From positions 71,302 to 135,301 of the forward strand of contig CAZRCZ010000013.1 in assembly GCA_964598765.1 (NCBI GenBank): a stretch of DNA of 64,000 nt. Reading direction: 5' to 3'. The notes below the pieces were generated by a model. It was given only the letters and a program-made list of their open reading frames with translations. It did not search any database and was not told where the DNA came from. Within the stretch, counting starts at the first letter, position 1, and every line of letters begins with the position of its first letter. The translations under genes were made by a program, and so were the position numbers. Below, in pieces: positions 6,734 through 14,564 of this stretch. Source of the DNA: CAZRCZ01 sp964598765. Lineage in GTDB: Bacteria > Sumerlaeota > Sumerlaeia > MVZB01 > JAJFLK01.

Positions 6734-8248
6734 ATGCCCGCCTCTCCCGCCACGCCACGACCTCGATTTGCTCCCACCAATCTGGCCTCGAAGGCCAACT
6801 CCTTTGATCCGGAGCATCTGCATCGCCTCGCGGGTCGGCATCTCTTGGTCGTCGGGGACATTATATTGGATCGCTATGTTTGGGGAGAAGTCGGACGAAT
6901 CTCGCCCGAGGCTCCGGTCCCGGTTGTCCTGCAATCGCGGATCAGCGACGTGCTGGGGGGCGGCATGAACGTCGCGCGAAATGTCGTCGCCGCAGGCGGG
7001 AAAGCCCTGATGGTCGGCGTCATCGGCGACGACGAAGAAGGAAGACGCATCCTCGAACTCATGGCGGAGTTGGGATTGAATCGTCGCGGCGTGATCGCCG
7101 ACGCCGAACGCCCGACCGTGCTGAAAACGCGCATCATGTCGGGGGGGCAACAGCTGTTGCGACTGGATCGCGAAAAAACGGGATCGTATTCGAAGCGGAT
7201 CGAGAAGGCTTTGATTCAGGCGATTAAGTCGCTCCTTCCCGATTCCGACGGCGTGATCATTTCCGATTATCGGAAAGGGGTCGTGACCCGTGGCGTGGTT
7301 CAGGCGGCCGTCGAATCCGCGCACCGGTTGGGCTTGCCCGTCGTGGTGGATCCGAAGGCGACTGATTTTCGGCTTTATCTCGGCGCCGATTATTTGACTC
7401 CCAATCTCAAGGAGGCGTCCGAAGCGGCGGGTGCGACGTTGAATACCCGCGGCCTCATCGTGCGCGAAGGACGCAAACTCATCCGCCGATACAAGGGACG
7501 CGGCATCGTCATTACCCGCGGCCACGAGGGATTAAGTTTGATCGCCGAAGGAGAACCCCTTCACATTGCCGCGCGGGCAAGGGAAGTTTTCGACGTTACC
7601 GGAGCGGGAGACACCTTCACCGCTCATTTCATGCTGGGCTTGACGGCGGGCTTTTCCCCCGCCGAAGCCGCGGGCATCGGCAACGCCGCGGCGGGAGTCG
7701 CGGTTTCCAAACTCGGCGCGGTCACGGTCAGTCCGCAGGAACTGGCCTCGGCGATGGGTGGACCCGACGCGCTCTCCAAAATCCGCACCGCCGAGGATTT
7801 GAGATTGATCGCCGATCATTTGCGCGCGCGACGCCGGAGGATTGTTTTCACCAATGGATGCTTCGATCTTTTTCACGCCGGGCACGTTCAGTTGCTTCAC
7901 GAGGCGCGGGCGCTGGGGGACGTCCTGATCGTCGCGCTCAACACCGACCGTTCGGTTCGGCGAATTAAGGGTCCGCCGCGTCCGGTTCTTCCGGCGCGTG
8001 AGCGCGCCGCCGTCCTTTCCGCGCTGGCCGACGTGGATTACGTCGTTTTCTTCGACGAAGACACTCCGGCGCGTCTCCTCTCCAAGCTCCACCCCGATGT
8101 ATTGGTCAAGGGGATGAAACAGGGCGAGACCATCATCGGAGCAAACATCGTAAGGAACTACGGGGGAGAAATCGTCGAACTCCCGCTTTTCGAGGCGAGC
8201 ACCACCGGCGAATTGGTCCGCAAAATCCGTCGTTCGCCGCGGAAATGA
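6734..8248 (+). CDS. hldE: Bifunctional heptose 7-phosphate kinase / heptose 1-phosphate adenylyltransferase
   Basis: The 504-residue fusion makes ADP-heptose for the LPS inner core. Residues ~25-340 are a PfkB-family kinase (HLLVVGDIILDRYVWGEVGR, GGGMNVARN, and the anion-hole motif VTGAGDTF near residue 289). Residues ~355-504 are a nucleotidyltransferase (TNGCFDLFHAGH near 372, with the HxGH signature). Length and order match HldE/RfaE. The chosen ATG follows a poor Shine-Dalgarno, but upstream sequence belongs to the divergent STAS gene. It indicates a heptose-containing LPS and so a Gram-negative envelope. Confidence 0.93.
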   Translation: MPASPATPRPRFAPTNLASKANSFDPEHLHRLAGRHLLVVGDIILDRYVWGEVGRISPEAPVPVVLQSRISDVLGGGMNVARNVVAAGGKALMVGVIGDDEEGRRILELMAELGLNRRGVIADAERPTVLKTRIMSGGQQLLRLDREKTGSYSKRIEKALIQAIKSLLPDSDGVIISDYRKGVVTRGVVQAAVESAHRLGLPVVVDPKATDFRLYLGADYLTPNLKEASEAAGATLNTRGLIVREGRKLIRRYKGRGIVITRGHEGLSLIAEGEPLHIAARAREVFDVTGAGDTFTAHFMLGLTAGFSPAEAAGIGNAAAGVAVSKLGAVTVSPQELASAMGGPDALSKIRTAEDLRLIADHLRARRRRIVFTNGCFDLFHAGHVQLLHEARALGDVLIVALNTDRSVRRIKGPPRPVLPARERAAVLSALADVDYVVFFDEDTPARLLSKLHPDVLVKGMKQGETIIGANIVRNYGGEIVELPLFEASTTGELVRKIRRSPRK

Positions 8249-8271
8249 AAAATAGCCGACCCCGAAGTCGG
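8246..8271 (-). terminator. Possible rho-independent terminator of the ctaA-ctaB-SCO-DUF420 unit
   Basis: On the minus strand a short stem CCGAC/GTCGG (8256-8271) is followed by CTATTTTT. It lies about 35-60 bp past the stop codon of the DUF420 gene and just after the hldE stop on the other strand. The 5-bp stem is weak. Confidence 0.4.
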
Positions 8272-8304
8272 TGAAATTTGAAGGCGCTCAGCCCAAATGT
8301 GAAG

Positions 8305-8715
8305 TTAAAGTTGATACAACATGAGATAAACCAAAACTCCCGTGACGGACACATAAAACCACAGCGGCAGGGTCCAGCGGGCCAGTCGGCGATGGCGCTC
8401 AAAATTTCCCTTCAAGGCGCGGACCAGCGTCATCGGAGCCATCACCGCGACGACCGTCGCCAAGATCGTGTGAGACATTAGGATTGCAAAATATATTGTC
8501 CGAATCGCTCCTTGCCCTTGAAACCGCGTTGCGCCGTGGTGCGCGTGGTAGGCCAAATAGGAAATCAGAAAAACTGTGGAGATCGCAAACGCCGCGATCA
8601 TGCAGGTTTTGTGTTGGGGAATCCGCCGCAAGCGGATGAAGCAAAATCCGGCGGTCAAAAGAATCGCGCTCAAGCCGTTGAGCGAGGCGTTGAACATAGG
8701 CCAGATCGGCGTCAT
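8305..8715 (-). CDS. DUF420 membrane protein (CtaM-like oxidase assembly factor)
   Basis: The 136-residue protein has four predicted membrane segments and the DUF420 features: conserved His residues in YLAYHAHHGATRFQG and LMSHTILA, with NFERHRRLARWTLPLWFYVSVTG near the end. DUF420 proteins (YozB/CtaM) are needed for maturation of heme-copper oxidases in Firmicutes. Here it overlaps the SCO gene by four bases (ATGA) and sits at the end of the oxidase-assembly unit, which supports the same role. Confidence 0.85.
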   Translation of the reverse strand: MTPIWPMFNASLNGLSAILLTAGFCFIRLRRIPQHKTCMIAAFAISTVFLISYLAYHAHHGATRFQGQGAIRTIYFAILMSHTILATVVAVMAPMTLVRALKGNFERHRRLARWTLPLWFYVSVTGVLVYLMLYQL

Positions 8716-9446
8716 TCTCCGGACCTCAGCAATTTTTGCGCGTCCTCGAACAACTTTTTCACTTCGCTTCCGTCGGTTCCGTCGTAGTAGCCGCGAATCC
8801 GGGCGTGCGCGTCCACGAGGACGAAACTTTGGCTGTGAATAATCGGTTCCGGTCCGCTTCCGTTACCCGGCTCGATTCCAAGGTGAAATCCATCATGAGC
8901 GAGTTTTTGAATCGCATCGTATCCACCCGTCAGAAACATCCACTGGCTTCCTTCCGCGCCGTAAGCTTTGCCGTAGCGTTGAAGCGTCTCCAGCGTGTCG
9001 TTTTGCGGGTCAACCGTAAACGAAACAAAGCGCAGATTTTCGTTCGACGTTCGGGAGGCGCGTTGCGGGAGAGAAGGTTGCGCGAAAGCATCGCGCAAAT
9101 TTTTCATGTTCGCGGACATGACGGGACACGATCCGCCGCAACGGGTGAATATGAAATCGGCGATCCAAACTTTGCCTTGGAGCGAATCCAATCCGACCGC
9201 TTGGCCATTGCGTTCCGTCAGGTGGAAATCCGGAACGTTGCCGAGCGCTTTCAATGCGGATTCTCCCCGCTTCTTCAAGTTTTCAGGCTTGCGCGCGAAA
9301 AAGACCCAACCCAAAAGATTGAGCAAAATGAAAAGGAAGAAGCCTCCCATCGCAAGAACGACGAACGTTCCCGAGGGGGTGGGCTTGGCGACAGGCGGAG
9401 AGGCGCCAATCGAGGTGTTTGGAATGGATTCTGGGGAATCAGCCAT
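8712..9446 (-). CDS. SCO1/SenC family copper chaperone
   Basis: The 244-residue protein is membrane-anchored by one segment (about 26-50) and has a periplasmic thioredoxin-like domain. The copper site is complete: C103 and C107 (TRCGGSCPVM) and H204 (IIHSQSFVL). SCO proteins deliver copper to the CuA site of oxidase subunit II, fitting the cox genes in the same locus. The ATG at 9446 is preceded by a GGTGGTG derived from repeat copy 3, so the repeat forms its 5' leader. An insertion around 125-137 (SLPQRASRTSNE) is longer than usual. Confidence 0.92.
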   Translation of the reverse strand: MADSPESIPNTSIGASPPVAKPTPSGTFVVLAMGGFFLFILLNLLGWVFFARKPENLKKRGESALKALGNVPDFHLTERNGQAVGLDSLQGKVWIADFIFTRCGGSCPVMSANMKNLRDAFAQPSLPQRASRTSNENLRFVSFTVDPQNDTLETLQRYGKAYGAEGSQWMFLTGGYDAIQKLAHDGFHLGIEPGNGSGPEPIIHSQSFVLVDAHARIRGYYDGTDGSEVKKLFEDAQKLLRSGE

Positions 9447-9453
9447 ATTTTTT

Positions 9454-9546
9454 TTCACCACCAAGCCGCGAAAACACCAAGAAAGCTCGCCTTTGGGAGG
9501 ACGCCCGCGATGCCGCCCCTTGGCTCCTCGGTGACTTGGCGGTGAA
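9454..9546. repeat. CACAGAGACACAGAG-type repeat, copy 3 (CACCAAG variant)
   Basis: Ends TTCACCACCAAG (9454-9465) and CTTGGCGGTGAA (9535-9546) are inverted repeats with one mismatch; the left arm continues with AAAACACCAAGAAAG. The element fills the gap between ctaB and the SCO gene and abuts the SCO start codon. Confidence 0.6.
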
Positions 9547-9591
9547 TTTCTTCTGTCAAGATTCCGCGCGTTCCGTGGGTTGGGTGTAATC

Positions 9592-10491
9592 TCACACTTT
9601 GAACAACGCCATGCCCGCCAGCAAAAGCGGCAGATAAATCACCGACGCCACGAGCAACAGGCGGGCATGAAATTTTGTTCGTTTCAACGCCGCGAGCGCG
9701 CCGACGGCCAAAAACGCCAGACCCAATCCGAATGCGACGAAGAAATAAAACTTTCCGGTCAAACCCCAAAGGGTCGGCGTCAACGAAACGGCCGCCAGCG
9801 CGATCGAATGGCCGACGATCCGCAGGGCGATTTTGGTTCCCGACGGATCCTCGACCGAAAGCATTTTGAATCCGGCGGCGGCGTAATCCTCACGGTGTAG
9901 CCATGCGATTGCCCAAAAATGCGGAAGTTGCCAGAAGAAAAGGATCGCAAAAAGGGTCCACGCGGCGGGCGTGAGCGCGTCGGCGGAGGCGGACCAGCCG
10001 ATCAGCGGCGGCAGGGCGCCGGGGATCGCGCCGATCATCGTGTTGAAGAACGTCATCCGTTTGCTCGGCGTATAAACGCCGACGTAAAGTATCAGCGTCA
10101 GAGCGGCGACAATCGCGCAAAGGGGATTGATCGCCATGCCCAGCCAAGCCACGCCGCCGATGGAAAGCGCAAGACTGAAAATCAGCGATTCGGAAAAAGA
10201 AAGCCGCCCGGCTGGAAGCGGACGATTCTGCGTTCGACGCATAAGCGCATCGTGGCCGCGCTCCAGAACCTGATTCATCGCGCTGGCTCCCGATCCGACG
10301 AGTCCCGTGCCGATGAGCGTGTGCGTCAGACGCAACGGATCCATTGGTCCCGTCGCCGCCAGGTAATATCCGGCCAGCGTGGTCACGAGGACCATGCCGG
10401 AGATGCGCGGCTTGGTCAGTTCCAGATAGTCCGCCGCCTTGGAACGCGCGTGGGCAATCTCCGCCGTCTTGACCCCGGCTTCGGCTTTCAT
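9592..10491 (-). CDS. ctaB: Protoheme IX farnesyltransferase (heme O synthase)
   Basis: The 299-residue UbiA-family membrane protein carries the two prenyl-diphosphate motifs, NQVLERGHDALMRRTQNRPL and YTPSKRMTFFN with a following REDYAAAGFKML loop. It converts heme B to heme O. It overlaps the upstream ctaA gene by four bases (ATGA), so heme O and heme A synthases are made together. The ATG at 10491 gives the family's usual N-terminus (YLELTKPRIS begins at residue ~22). Confidence 0.93.
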   Translation of the reverse strand: MKAEAGVKTAEIAHARSKAADYLELTKPRISGMVLVTTLAGYYLAATGPMDPLRLTHTLIGTGLVGSGASAMNQVLERGHDALMRRTQNRPLPAGRLSFSESLIFSLALSIGGVAWLGMAINPLCAIVAALTLILYVGVYTPSKRMTFFNTMIGAIPGALPPLIGWSASADALTPAAWTLFAILFFWQLPHFWAIAWLHREDYAAAGFKMLSVEDPSGTKIALRIVGHSIALAAVSLTPTLWGLTGKFYFFVAFGLGLAFLAVGALAALKRTKFHARLLLVASVIYLPLLLAGMALFKV

Positions 10492-11531
10492 GTCACAACC
10501 TCGCGGGAGGCAAGCCGGGGAGCGGAAACGGTTTGCCGGACTGCGGCGGGACGAACAACCCAACGGAACGATTGAAGACACAGAACGACGGAGCAAGCCA
10601 AAATCGAAGCCCCCACGGCGACGTGCGTCGTGGCGACGTGCGGTTGCTTGGCCGTCAGCACGGCCATGGCTCCCAAGACGACCTGCGTCGGTAGCAAGAT
10701 CAAAATGGTGAGCATCGGAAAAAGAATCGCGCCGGAATCGCGGAAACTTTTGAAGACTCGCCATGCCACGGCAAGCGCCGCAACGCAAACGACGCCCGCC
10801 CAAACGCGGTGAAGAAAATGAACGAGGATTTGTCCCGCCGCGAGATCGGTGAATCCCGCATGAAAACGGTCCACGTTGATGTTGTGGATCGAAGTTGCGT
10901 CCATCGGCGGAATCAATTTTCCGTAGGCCAACGGAAAATCGGGGATCGCCAGACCCGATTCGGTGTGGCGCATCAACGCGCCGAGCAACAACTGAAGATA
11001 AACCGCGGCGAGCAACGCGAGGCAGAATCCGTGAAGCGAACCGGCGGCTTCGGATTGAATTCTCGATCCTTCTCGCCGCCAGGAGGGAGAAGTGAAAAGC
11101 GCCATGCAAACGGTCAGACAGAAAAAGGTCTGTCCCGTGACCGCGTGGCTCATCAATCCGGCCAACGGTCGCAGAAACTTAATGATGACCGCCCCCAAGA
11201 GAGCTTGAAAGACGACGCCTCCGAAGGTCGCCCACGCGAAGACCTGAACCCACCGGCGCGGCTCTTTGCGGTGGACCCAAATCGCCAGAACGAGCGTCAT
11301 GATGCCGACCGTTCCGGCCAGCATCCGATGGCTGTGTTCGGCGCGGACGTTCTCGGCGCGGAACCAACCTTCGGGCATCAGCTTGCCATAAGAAAGGGGC
11401 CAGTCGGCCACGGCCAAACCGGCCCCTTTGCTGGTCACCAAACCGCCGGCGAAAACAAGGCACAGGGCGCAAAACGCCAAAAGGATGGCGTAACGATGCA
11501 ACCAGTCGGCCGATGCTTCGCCTCGGTTCAC
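10488..11531 (-). CDS. ctaA: Heme A synthase
   Basis: The 347-residue COX15/CtaA protein has about eight membrane segments. The first half contains LVTSKGAGLAVADWPLSYG and the heme-binding His in AEHSHRMLAG. The second half repeats the pattern with RHTESGLAIPDFPLAYGKL and LVHFLHRVWAG. It oxidises heme O to heme A, so the oxidase in this locus is a heme A enzyme. It lies 6 bp after the copper-protein gene and overlaps ctaB. Confidence 0.93.
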   Translation of the reverse strand: MNRGEASADWLHRYAILLAFCALCLVFAGGLVTSKGAGLAVADWPLSYGKLMPEGWFRAENVRAEHSHRMLAGTVGIMTLVLAIWVHRKEPRRWVQVFAWATFGGVVFQALLGAVIIKFLRPLAGLMSHAVTGQTFFCLTVCMALFTSPSWRREGSRIQSEAAGSLHGFCLALLAAVYLQLLLGALMRHTESGLAIPDFPLAYGKLIPPMDATSIHNINVDRFHAGFTDLAAGQILVHFLHRVWAGVVCVAALAVAWRVFKSFRDSGAILFPMLTILILLPTQVVLGAMAVLTAKQPHVATTHVAVGASILACSVVLCLQSFRWVVRPAAVRQTVSAPRLASREVVT

Positions 11532-11537
11532 AAGGGA

Positions 11538-12263
11538 TTACTTCGCGGCGGCCTTGAAGGTGAAGTTCGTGTTGGCCACGTCGCCGCCGGCGACCTTGAT
11601 CTTGGCCTCTTGCGTGCCGAACTCCTCATGCCACGCGGCAAGGGTGTATTCTCCGTCGGGGAGGCCCTTGATCGTGAACGATCCGTCCTTTGCGCTGGTG
11701 GAAAAGAAGGGATTGTCCATCACGAAAACGTAGGCTCCCATCCAAGCGTGGACATCGCATTTGAACTTGATCGGCATTTCGGCCTTGTGGAAGACCTTAT
11801 CGCGGGTTCCCGGCGTCGGCTGGCTGACGTTGAACTCGGGGTTGACCTTGGCCAAGGCGTGAATGTTGTGAAGCGTCGGGTCACTGCTGACGATGTTGAA
11901 TTTCTGTTCGACCATGATGCCCTGAACGTGGGGGGTATACATGCAACCCTTCTGGTCAATCATCGCCGGCTCGGCGGGGGGATCGAATTTTTTGCCTTCA
12001 AGCCCGGTCTTGACGTAAACAAAAACATTCTGGACCTGCCCTTCCTTGCTGACGATGGCGTTTTCGGTCCCGACCTTGTGGTCGCCGTGAATTTTCATGC
12101 AGTCCGGGTTGGCGTCCATTTTGATGACGGTGCGCTTGGGGGCTTCCCCTTCGAACTTACAGACGCCGCTGACGTTGCCGGCGCGCGCTCCGGCGGGCAG
12201 GGCGCACAGGGCGCCCAAGGCCAAAGCCGCGGAACAGAAAGAAGCGATTTTTGACGATTTCAT
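11538..12263 (-). CDS. Secreted cupredoxin-like protein with carboxypeptidase-regulatory-like domain
   Basis: The 241-residue product has a signal peptide (cleavage after ARA, residue ~28) and a domain holding a possible type I copper site: H132 or H135 (LHNIHA), C169, H172 and M175 (FKCDVHAWMGAYV). The C-terminal ~60 residues (DGSFTIKGLPDGEYTLAAW) resemble a carboxypeptidase regulatory-like beta-sandwich. Start ATG 12263 has a strong AAGGAGG. It begins the ctaA-ctaB-SCO run and has its own 300-bp upstream region. A periplasmic electron carrier or copper donor for the oxidase is an inference from ligands and context. Confidence 0.75.
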   Translation of the reverse strand: MKSSKIASFCSAALALGALCALPAGARAGNVSGVCKFEGEAPKRTVIKMDANPDCMKIHGDHKVGTENAIVSKEGQVQNVFVYVKTGLEGKKFDPPAEPAMIDQKGCMYTPHVQGIMVEQKFNIVSSDPTLHNIHALAKVNPEFNVSQPTPGTRDKVFHKAEMPIKFKCDVHAWMGAYVFVMDNPFFSTSAKDGSFTIKGLPDGEYTLAAWHEEFGTQEAKIKVAGGDVANTNFTFKAAAK

Positions 12264-12415
12264 CTTGGTCCTCCTTGAGATTTCTTTCACAAACTTCGCT
12301 TGCGAAAATCGGCGTCTTTGTTTGGTTCCAGGACTCAATTCCGATGCCGACACGTTTCGCCATAAATTAGGATAATCGGACGGTTCTTTCAAGCGTTTTT
12401 CATTTTCATTTTTAG

Positions 12416-12496
12416 CCACAGATTTCACGAATTACCCGGATTGATTTCCCTCTTTTTCTTGCTCTTAATCTCGACCTCGTATGAAATCTGCGAATT
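12416..12496. repeat. CACAGATTTCA-type repeat in the promoter region of the copper-protein gene
   Basis: CCACAGATTTCACGAATTACC (12416-12436) opens the element and TATGAAATCTGCGAATT (12480-12496) closes it; CAGATTTCA and TGAAATCTG are exact inverted repeats. A related half-copy is at about 4396-4420. It lies in the otherwise empty 12264-12564 gap, which must also hold the promoter of the copper-protein gene. Confidence 0.5.
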
Positions 12497-12564
12497 CCAC
12501 TCCTCCTTAGGACAGCGCCAGCTTAATCATGTTCCGCTAATAATGGAGAAAGAACGCAACTCAA

Positions 12565-12753
12565 TCAGCGAGGTTTGGGGATTCCGAGATCCTTGCAAAT
12601 TTTTCGGCTGAGATTTTCATCAATTTCGCGATGACGGGGAATCGAGCTTGCTTTTCTTGCGCGGCGATTCACGTAAACCGTGTGATTTCCCCCCTCGCGC
12701 AGGAACTCGCAACCCTCGCTCTCAAGATGCCGGATCAGTTCCCGGCGTTTCAC
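12565..12753 (-). CDS. hicA: HicA-family mRNA interferase toxin
   Basis: The 62-residue protein has the HicA double-stranded RNA-binding-like fold: KRRELIRHLESEGCEFLREG, then the catalytic His H24 in GGNHTVYVN, and a C-terminal IPRHREIDENLSRKICKDLGI. HicA cleaves mRNA when unbound by HicB. The gene overlaps hicB by four bases (ATGA), with hicB first, the reverse of the commonest hicAB order. Confidence 0.92.
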   Translation of the reverse strand: MKRRELIRHLESEGCEFLREGGNHTVYVNRRARKASSIPRHREIDENLSRKICKDLGIPKPR

Positions 12754-12974
12754 AATGTGACCGTTCCGAGCGGTTCCCGAAGAATCTTTTTTCCCTTGAA
12801 CTCTTCCTCGGCCAAAATTCGGTTCGCTTCCAAGACCAACTGGACGGCCTCGATCAGGTTGGCCTTGGCCTCGGCCAGCGTTTTTCCCTGCGTGTTGGCC
12901 CCGGGAAGTTCCTCCACGTAGGCAATGTAACCGTGGGGCGATTTGCGGTAAACGGCGGTCAGGGATTCCTTCAT
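12750..12974 (-). CDS. hicB: HicB-family antitoxin
   Basis: The 74-residue protein is the short HicB form: YIAYVEELPGANTQGKTLAEAKANLIEAVQLVLEANR (degenerate RNase H-like fold) without a clear DNA-binding domain at the C-terminus. It neutralises HicA. Being upstream, it is translated first. The pair sits inside the oxidase locus, between two small cox-associated membrane proteins and the copper protein, so it is probably a later insertion. Confidence 0.88.
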   Translation of the reverse strand: MKESLTAVYRKSPHGYIAYVEELPGANTQGKTLAEAKANLIEAVQLVLEANRILAEEEFKGKKILREPLGTVTL

Positions 12975-13015
12975 TGAAATTTTACCTCTCCGCTTATGGC
13001 GGCATCCGATAAAGG

Positions 13016-13312
13016 TTAAACCGTCGGAATGGGTTGACTGGAAATCGGAACTTTGCTCGTGGCTTCGGCTTGTTCTTGGAGCCGAAGTTTATGGGCGCGA
13101 TACATCCAATATCCCACCACGCTTCCCATCAGCATCAGCACCACATAGACGAAAACGGCGAGAAACAAAACCCCGGCCTTGGCTCCCTGAACCATCGGCG
13201 AGGCGGGATCGCCATAGCAGACGGCGCAGGAATATCCGCTCGTCGGATGGAGGGAAAGAACAAATCCGGACAAGAGAACAAAAATAGATTTGAGCAAGCG
13301 GGCGCGATTCAT
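13016..13312 (-). CDS. Small cox-locus membrane protein with CAVCYG motif
   Basis: The 98-residue product has a signal-peptide-like start (LLKSIFVLLSGFVLSLHP), then SGYSCAVCYGDP, a transmembrane segment (VLFLAVFVYVVLMLMGSVVGYWMY) and a cytoplasmic tail. The paired Cys (CAVC) would sit just outside the membrane. The family is not named. It overlaps the preceding small membrane-protein gene by four bases and is the last gene of the coxB-to-here run, so a role in oxidase assembly is plausible but unproven. Confidence 0.65.
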   Translation of the reverse strand: MNRARLLKSIFVLLSGFVLSLHPTSGYSCAVCYGDPASPMVQGAKAGVLFLAVFVYVVLMLMGSVVGYWMYRAHKLRLQEQAEATSKVPISSQPIPTV

Positions 13313-13515
13313 AGGAAACTCACGTTCTTGAGCTTGCGGAGGAACCAGGCGGAATACCAGACCAGCGCGATTCCCACAAGGAAGGAAAAGACCCCTAGCG
13401 CCAAACTGACCGGATCCCCCGCGCTGAAAAAATCCATTACGGCCCACACTCCGAATCCTCCGGTGAAGAGAATCGAGACGACCACGAACGCGATGTGGAA
13501 CGCTTTAAGCGACAT
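13309..13515 (-). CDS. Small two-helix membrane protein of the cox locus
   Basis: The 68-residue product is almost wholly two membrane helices (AFHIAFVVVSILFTGGFGVW and LALGVFSFLVGIALVWYSAW) with a basic tail. It starts 5 bp after the subunit IV gene and overlaps the next gene by ATGA. No function is known; size and position suggest an accessory subunit or assembly factor of the oxidase. Confidence 0.65.
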   Translation of the reverse strand: MSLKAFHIAFVVVSILFTGGFGVWAVMDFFSAGDPVSLALGVFSFLVGIALVWYSAWFLRKLKNVSFL

Positions 13516-13520
13516 CGGAG

Positions 13521-13916
13521 TTATTTCGCCTCCGCCGGAGCCGCCTCCTTGGCCTCGGATTTTCCCTCGTGCCCTTCGGGGATGATCATTTTCGTCGGCG
13601 GCGCGACCGAGACTCCGGCGATGTCCTGCGTCGTCAAAACCGGCAGAGCCATCAGGACCACGAAAAAGAACGCGCAAAGAATCAAGGTCCCCCAAATGAT
13701 CTTCTTTTCCCCCTTGAGGTGCATGAAGATCGCGGCGACCATCGAGCCTTTGATTGTGGCGATGATCATGGCGACGATCAGCGCGCCGACAATCGCCAGC
13801 CGCAGATATGAAACCGCGACCGTCACGATGGTCAGCACAAACAACGCCGTGCCAATCCCCCAATACAGGGGGATGTGTTTTTTCATGGCCTCGGGGGAAT
13901 GGGAATCACCGCTCAT
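13521..13916 (-). CDS. Cytochrome c oxidase subunit IV (prokaryotic type)
   Basis: The 131-residue protein has three membrane segments and the CtaF-like segment AAIFMHLKGEKKIIWGTLIL. The C-terminal ~30 residues are a charged Ala/Glu/Lys tail on the outside. It lies 11 bp downstream of coxC and is part of the structural oxidase operon. Confidence 0.8.
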   Translation of the reverse strand: MSGDSHSPEAMKKHIPLYWGIGTALFVLTIVTVAVSYLRLAIVGALIVAMIIATIKGSMVAAIFMHLKGEKKIIWGTLILCAFFFVVLMALPVLTTQDIAGVSVAPPTKMIIPEGHEGKSEAKEAAPAEAK

Positions 13917-13927
13917 GGGTCAAGCTC

Positions 13928-14560
13928 CTATAACAAGTATAAGGTCGGAAAGAGGAATATCCAAACCAAATCCACGAAATGCCAATACAATCCGGCGCAC
14001 TCGATCCGTCCGGTGAACCGTTCGGGATCGGTTTGCCACATCGCCAAACCGGGGAAGAGGAAATAGCTGTTGACGATAATTCCCCCCAAGACGTGGAGGC
14101 CGTGCAGTCCGGTCATCGTGAAGTAAATGGCGAAGAAGGTGTTCGTCGCGGGGACATGGCCGTGCTCGATTTTCGGGAGATACTCAAATAGGATCTTGAT
14201 GACGAGGAACAGGAGGGCTAGACCGATCGTTGCGGCCATATAGGTTTTGTATTTCGCAACGTCCTTCATCTTGAGCGACGCCCAAGCCATCACGATTGTC
14301 ACGCTGGAGGCGATGAGGACGAGGGTGTTGAAAAATCCAAGCGGAACGCTCAGCCCCAAATCCCGGCCATGCGGCCAGCTATCCGAGCCGGCGCGCAGAA
14401 GAACGTAGGTCGAAAAGAGCGCCCCGAAAAGCATGACTTCGGAGGCCAGAAAGAGCCACGTCCCAAATTTCCCGTTGTTGATTCCGGTGACGGGATGCGG
14501 CTCGACGTCGTAGGGAAGTCCCGTGGCGGTTGCGCCCGTAGCAGTTGCGGATGATGACAC
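13928..14560 (-). CDS. coxC: Cytochrome c oxidase subunit III
   Basis: The 210-residue protein has about five membrane helices and the subunit III signatures GTWLFLASEVMLFGALFSTY, HVLGGIIVN and the final GLYWHFVDLVWIFLFPTLYL. The start is taken as GTG 14560, two bases after the coxA stop codon; a longer frame reaching into coxA lacks family similarity. Subunit III stabilises subunit I and the proton uptake path. Confidence 0.93.
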   Translation of the reverse strand: MSSSATATGATATGLPYDVEPHPVTGINNGKFGTWLFLASEVMLFGALFSTYVLLRAGSDSWPHGRDLGLSVPLGFFNTLVLIASSVTIVMAWASLKMKDVAKYKTYMAATIGLALLFLVIKILFEYLPKIEHGHVPATNTFFAIYFTMTGLHGLHVLGGIIVNSYFLFPGLAMWQTDPERFTGRIECAGLYWHFVDLVWIFLFPTLYLL

Positions 14561-14564
14561 GGTG

